Shown here: piece by piece, positions 30,855 through 34,183 of the stretch
How the letters are laid out: the number at the start of each line of letters is the position of its first letter
Position numbering within the stretch: the first letter of the stretch is position 1
DNA from: a virus
Strand: one strand, 5' to 3'
Length of the DNA: 34,183 nucleotides
IMG/VR virus record: IMGVR_UViG_3300036980_000349
Span: 1 to 34,183 of that record
The notes under the pieces: model-generated
Database searches by the model: none
What the model saw: the letters and a program-made list of their open reading frames with translations, nothing else
What the model was told of the DNA's origin: nothing
Translations under genes and position numbers: made by a program

Positions 30855-31409
30855 ATGCCTACTAATCTACCCCAGTTTAACACAAAGCGGTTTTCAATTG
30901 GCCCCGCTGTCATGTATTTAGGCGTTGCAGGTGTAGCTCCCACTGTTGACTTAGGTGCGGTGTATGAAGTTGCGGTTAAGGTTACAGCCGAAAATAATAA
31001 GTTTCTACTCGGAGTCCCGGCAGTTCCCCAATGGTATCGTTTTAAAACAATTGAAGTGACTCTCACCGTTAAAGGTCTTGAGTGGAATTTAGAAACTATC
31101 CGAAAGGTTATGGGTGGATACTATCTTCAAGAAACTGTTGGAAATACCGACGTTCAAACTTTGTATGGTACATTTGAATATGTAGATCCCTTCTCTATTC
31201 GAGTCTTACATAAAACGCCAGCTGGGGGAACTATCACCCTTGATGTATTCCGAGCGTTACCTGGTGGAGGTGGAGACTTCTCTTTTGGTCAAAAAGTGCA
31301 TGAGATTCCTTACACGTTTCATGCGATCTCCTCGCCTTTAGATTTTGAAGGTAACGCGCTACCTCCGAATACCGCCTTTAAATTAAAGTTGGAGACTCCA
31401 AATGTCTAA
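30855..31409 (+). CDS. Paralogue of the tail tube protein, 184 aa
   Basis: It aligns over its full length with the tube protein at 11503-12072. The N-termini share MP-NLP, T-RFSIGP, YLG, AG, PT and GAV positions; further on LTVKGLEWNLETIRKVMG, SIRVLHKTPAGGTITLDV and HEIPYTFHAI correspond to LKLSGIEWNVNNLMYALG, ALKIVHQTPNGWTVNV and HKMPYTFNAM. By eye the N-terminal 35 residues are above half identical and the rest clearly similar. AAGGAG (30842-30847) overlaps the J-like stop. It may form a tip-proximal or terminal ring of the tube. Confidence 0.85.
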   Translation: MPTNLPQFNTKRFSIGPAVMYLGVAGVAPTVDLGAVYEVAVKVTAENNKFLLGVPAVPQWYRFKTIEVTLTVKGLEWNLETIRKVMGGYYLQETVGNTDVQTLYGTFEYVDPFSIRVLHKTPAGGTITLDVFRALPGGGGDFSFGQKVHEIPYTFHAISSPLDFEGNALPPNTAFKLKLETPNV

Positions 31410-32478
31410 TCTTGTGTTGTGCGGGTGGGAGTGGGGTACTATTCGAGAAGCCTCTGCGTGGCGCTATTCCGTCGGAGAAGGCAGCATCAAGACCAATAAA
31501 AAGCGGAGTGGGGATTACTCCTGCTTTGTCAATATTTACGATCATGTATACTTCTCGATTCCATGCATTGGATATCTTGGACTGGAAGAGATATATGTTC
31601 AATTTGCTATGCTCTTTGATTCCATTTTGGGGATGTCAGGCTCTTTCTTTTGTTGGAAGGGAGAGCAAGGGGGACTAACATTAGGAACTATGACTGTTGG
31701 AGTAAACGGGCAAGTACTTCTTTACACTGGATGCTCTGGAGATATCTTAGCCGTTGAGCATCCAACTACTGCGCCAAATACTTTACGTATCGCGAGTCAC
31801 ACTAGACTCCTATCCGATGTATGGTACGTCGTCGAGCTTTATATTAAAACTCACACTACTGCTGGAACTATAACCCTGAAGATCGACGGCAACATCGAAG
31901 GAACCTTTTCTGGAAATACTGCAAATGGAAATGCGAGTGAGTGGGGCCATACGAACTACAAGACCGATACTCTTGATTTTTATAATTTCAATGGAATGTA
32001 TTTCGATGATGTCGTTGTTGACGATGCAATTTGGCCCGGATGTCAGAAAATTGTTTTATTACGTCCGGAGGCCGAAGGAGATATAATTGAGTGGTCAAGA
32101 ACTAACGACTACGATAACTATGAACACGTGAATGAGGTTCCCCCCAATACTGAGGACTACGTTTATACCACACAATTAAACAGGACAGATCTGTATCAGG
32201 TGGAACAACTCCCAGACGATGCGTATGAAATCGCTAATGTCCGGGGAGATGCATGGGCGGTAAAAAATAGTGCGTCGAATGCTCAAAACGCAAGCATTGC
32301 CTTCGCGTTAAAAAATGGGGTGACGACTGCTTCAAGTGTATTTGTTTCCGATACGCAGAATCTTTACTTGTCGTGGAAGTTGGTCTCATATTCATGGGAC
32401 ATAGTAAATCCAGATACGGGATATACCTGGACTGTAGATGATATCAATATCATACAGTCCGGAGTTGTATCAGAATAA
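31402..32478 (+). CDS. Tail-tip protein with ConA-like jelly-roll domain, 358 aa
   Basis: The first about 210 residues follow a lectin/glucanase-like jelly roll: MSNLVLCGWEWG, strands through WYVVELYIKT and GTITLKIDGNIEGTFSGN, and FNGMYFDDVVVDDAIWPGC. The rest (about 220-358) is a repeated-strand domain (IIEWSRTNDYDNYEHVNEVP, DDYVYTTQ-like, YLSWKLVSYSWDIVNPDTG) seen after such jelly rolls in phage tail proteins. The ATG overlaps the tube paralogue by 8 nt. No catalytic acid pair is obvious, so carbohydrate binding at the tail tip is a reasonable inference. Confidence 0.65.
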   Translation: MSNLVLCGWEWGTIREASAWRYSVGEGSIKTNKKRSGDYSCFVNIYDHVYFSIPCIGYLGLEEIYVQFAMLFDSILGMSGSFFCWKGEQGGLTLGTMTVGVNGQVLLYTGCSGDILAVEHPTTAPNTLRIASHTRLLSDVWYVVELYIKTHTTAGTITLKIDGNIEGTFSGNTANGNASEWGHTNYKTDTLDFYNFNGMYFDDVVVDDAIWPGCQKIVLLRPEAEGDIIEWSRTNDYDNYEHVNEVPPNTEDYVYTTQLNRTDLYQVEQLPDDAYEIANVRGDAWAVKNSASNAQNASIAFALKNGVTTASSVFVSDTQNLYLSWKLVSYSWDIVNPDTGYTWTVDDINIIQSGVVSE

Positions 32479-34183
32479 ATGATCAATGATTTCTATGCCG
32501 ATTCCTCTTGCTACGCCCATTATCAGTTTGAAGAGGGATACCTTTTTGAAGATTCCCGTAGAACTAACACTCTCTCGAATTTCGAAGTAAGCTCTACTAC
32601 AGGCCCTGGAAGTTATAAAGAAGGGTACGGCGCTGCTGCATTCCATAGAGCGGACAGTCAATTCTTTAAAATAGAAGATTCAGATCTTTGTACGGGCTTT
32701 CCATTGAAGTGGAAATCAAGTCCTACCGACCGCTTCGAAACCCCGAATTACATCTCCTTCTGCTTTTGGTATTATCCAATCACCACGGATGGGACTCAAA
32801 CTCTCATCGCAAAATCAAATCAAGCTGACAAGAAGTGTTTTGAGCTTTCTGTTATTGATAGTTCTCTGTTCTTAATTTGGGGATACAGCGGTTCAGGAGT
32901 TGCAGCGATCACAGTTAACGTTGGGTTTTCCTTCACTCCAGAACATTGGTATCACGTCGGAGTTTCAATTAGTGGTCCAGATGCAGTCGCACACGTTCGA
33001 ATTTGGAATGATACTTCCCAGTTGATTGTTCGTAACTTTCTTGTAGAGTCTGTAGGTACAGATCTAGCAACAAATGATTCCCCCTTAACCATTGGAGCTG
33101 ACTATTCAGGATCGAACTGTATTGATGCTATCCTTGATGAGTTCGTCATCTTTGATATTGAAAGGACGTCTGTTGAATTTGATGCAATACGCACACAAAC
33201 ATACACAGGCCCGAGGCAAAATAGTTTTGTCGATGATCCAACCTGCAAGGCGTTATACAGATTTGAATCAGGAGCTCTTCTAACTGATTCAATCGGAACA
33301 AACCATTTAAGTGACTACAACACTGTACGCACCTCTGAGTTAGTTGGATTGTACATGGAGGGTAAACAGTCTGCGTACTTTAAAAGTTCTTATTTAGAGT
33401 ACGCCTTAATTACTGACGCAAATCTTGCTGCGGGTTTTCCTTTAAAGTCAACTGATACCACTAAGACCTTCTCTGTTTGTTTCTGGTTTAGAAGCACTAC
33501 AACAAGTGGAACTGCATATCTTATTAATAAGACCTCAACTACTTCTGGCCAAAAAAGTTTCGCGGTGTACCGCGTCGGGGCTAGTCTTAGAATGCTTTGG
33601 GGATATAGTAACGGAACACAAACCACTGAAATAGTAATTGGGAATATTTCGGCAAATAGGTGGTACCATGTAGGTATCTCGCTAGCGGGAGGAACCAAAC
33701 CGTATTTGATTTACCGTGTTTGGGATAATGTTTCACGACGTGTAATCTATTTCTATCAATCCCACCCAGGTACCCCTATTTCTGTAGGAGCTGCCCCTCT
33801 CGTCATCGCATCTTCATATCCAGTTGGTAATTTTTTTGATGGATATATTGATGAGGTGGTCATCTTCGCAGACGTTAAAACCGCCACTGAGATTGATCAA
33901 ATTCGCATGGGCGCATATCAAAGACAATTACTCCCCGTATATGTTGATGAATCTGGCTTGACCGTTGACAGTTTTAAAAAGCCACAACACTACGTGTACG
34001 CAGTTGGAGTCTCTCTTCCATACGAGCGAACACCTCAGTGGAGGTGTGGGGGTATCGGTGTGATGATTCTTGCGCAGGCACGACTCAGATTCATTTCGAA
34101 TAGATATTGGTCCGATCCTAATTGTGTAGCTTGTTATAGTTTTGAACGTGATGATCCTGGGCTGTTAGTAGATCACATTAGCG
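32479..34183 (+). CDS. Tandem LamG-like lectin tail protein (3' end outside window)
   Basis: ATG 32479 directly follows the previous TAA, and the frame stays open to the end (568 codons seen). Two full LamG/ConA-like units lie at about residues 11-240 and 256-475, and a third begins near 549: YAHYQFEEGYLFEDS, CKALYRFESGALLTDS and CVACYSFERDDPG start the three. Each full unit has a fixed pattern: a WYHVGVSISG or WYHVGISLAG strand and an LDEFVIFD or IDEVVIFAD strand. Between units two and three is a separate segment (QRQLLPVYVDESG, then HYVYAVGVSLPY). Repeated carbohydrate binding for host adsorption is inferred. Confidence 0.75.
   Translation, partial: MINDFYADSSCYAHYQFEEGYLFEDSRRTNTLSNFEVSSTTGPGSYKEGYGAAAFHRADSQFFKIEDSDLCTGFPLKWKSSPTDRFETPNYISFCFWYYPITTDGTQTLIAKSNQADKKCFELSVIDSSLFLIWGYSGSGVAAITVNVGFSFTPEHWYHVGVSISGPDAVAHVRIWNDTSQLIVRNFLVESVGTDLATNDSPLTIGADYSGSNCIDAILDEFVIFDIERTSVEFDAIRTQTYTGPRQNSFVDDPTCKALYRFESGALLTDSIGTNHLSDYNTVRTSELVGLYMEGKQSAYFKSSYLEYALITDANLAAGFPLKSTDTTKTFSVCFWFRSTTTSGTAYLINKTSTTSGQKSFAVYRVGASLRMLWGYSNGTQTTEIVIGNISANRWYHVGISLAGGTKPYLIYRVWDNVSRRVIYFYQSHPGTPISVGAAPLVIASSYPVGNFFDGYIDEVVIFADVKTATEIDQIRMGAYQRQLLPVYVDESGLTVDSFKKPQHYVYAVGVSLPYERTPQWRCGGIGVMILAQARLRFISNRYWSDPNCVACYSFERDDPGLLVDHIS

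Noticed and set aside
1-34183. tRNA genes, CRISPR arrays, transposons, integrase or att sites
   Set aside because: No cloverleaf, regular direct repeat array, transposase or recombinase motif was seen by eye; coding sequence fills nearly all of the window. A tRNA or covariance search would settle the RNA part.

Overview
The window is a continuous block of virion structure and assembly genes from a tailed double-stranded DNA phage (Caudoviricetes, siphovirus morphology), either free or as a prophage. Every gene I can support is on the + strand. They are tightly packed, with many ATGA, TAATG and TGATG overlaps, Shine-Dalgarno sites, and ATG, GTG and TTG starts, so the host is a bacterium. The BR0599/DUF2163 hub, NlpC/P60-like protein and J-like tip resemble the tail tips of proteobacterial siphophages and gene transfer agents, so a Gram-negative host is likely, but the host cannot be named. 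I see no tRNA, rRNA, CRISPR array, insertion sequence, integrase or lysis cassette. No stretch over 300 bases lacks a gene; the longest gap is 765-936.

Layout. (1) Head, 3-8007: the 3' part of an HK97-fold major capsid gene, then a strong intrinsic terminator. Next come several beta-rich putative surface proteins (937-2622, 2688-4748, 5025-6287, 6489-6827), with a small coiled-coil protein and a 67-residue protein among them. A gp6-like connector and a probable head-closure protein finish the head part. (2) A glycosyltransferase with three GT-A-like domains and TPR-like repeats (8027-10459) sits inside the head-tail joining genes. (3) Tail shaft, 10446-26998: gp10-like tail completion protein, tail terminator, zinc-ribbon protein, tail tube protein, two assembly-chaperone-position genes, and a 4603-residue tape measure protein with a lytic transglycosylase domain. 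(4) Tail tip and adsorption, 26998 to the end: small membrane protein, BR0599 hub, degenerate NlpC/P60-like protein, a J-like tip protein split by one in-frame TAG, a second copy of the tail tube protein, a jelly-roll protein, and a tandem LamG-like lectin cut by the window end.

How it fits together. The connector, closure, gp10-like and terminator proteins join head to tail. The chaperones and the tape measure protein direct assembly of a tube that, at about 0.15 nm per residue, would be roughly 600-700 nm long, which is exceptional. The transglycosylase in the tape measure could open the wall during DNA entry, which fits the apparent loss of catalytic histidines in the NlpC/P60-like protein. 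The lectin-like proteins at the end and the beta-helix proteins after the capsid gene could bind carbohydrate, and the glycosyltransferase could modify the virion surface. The points most worth checking are the tail tube paralogue beyond the tip, the TAG-split tip protein with a perfect palindrome just downstream, the multi-domain glycosyltransferase, and the degenerate NlpC/P60-like protein.
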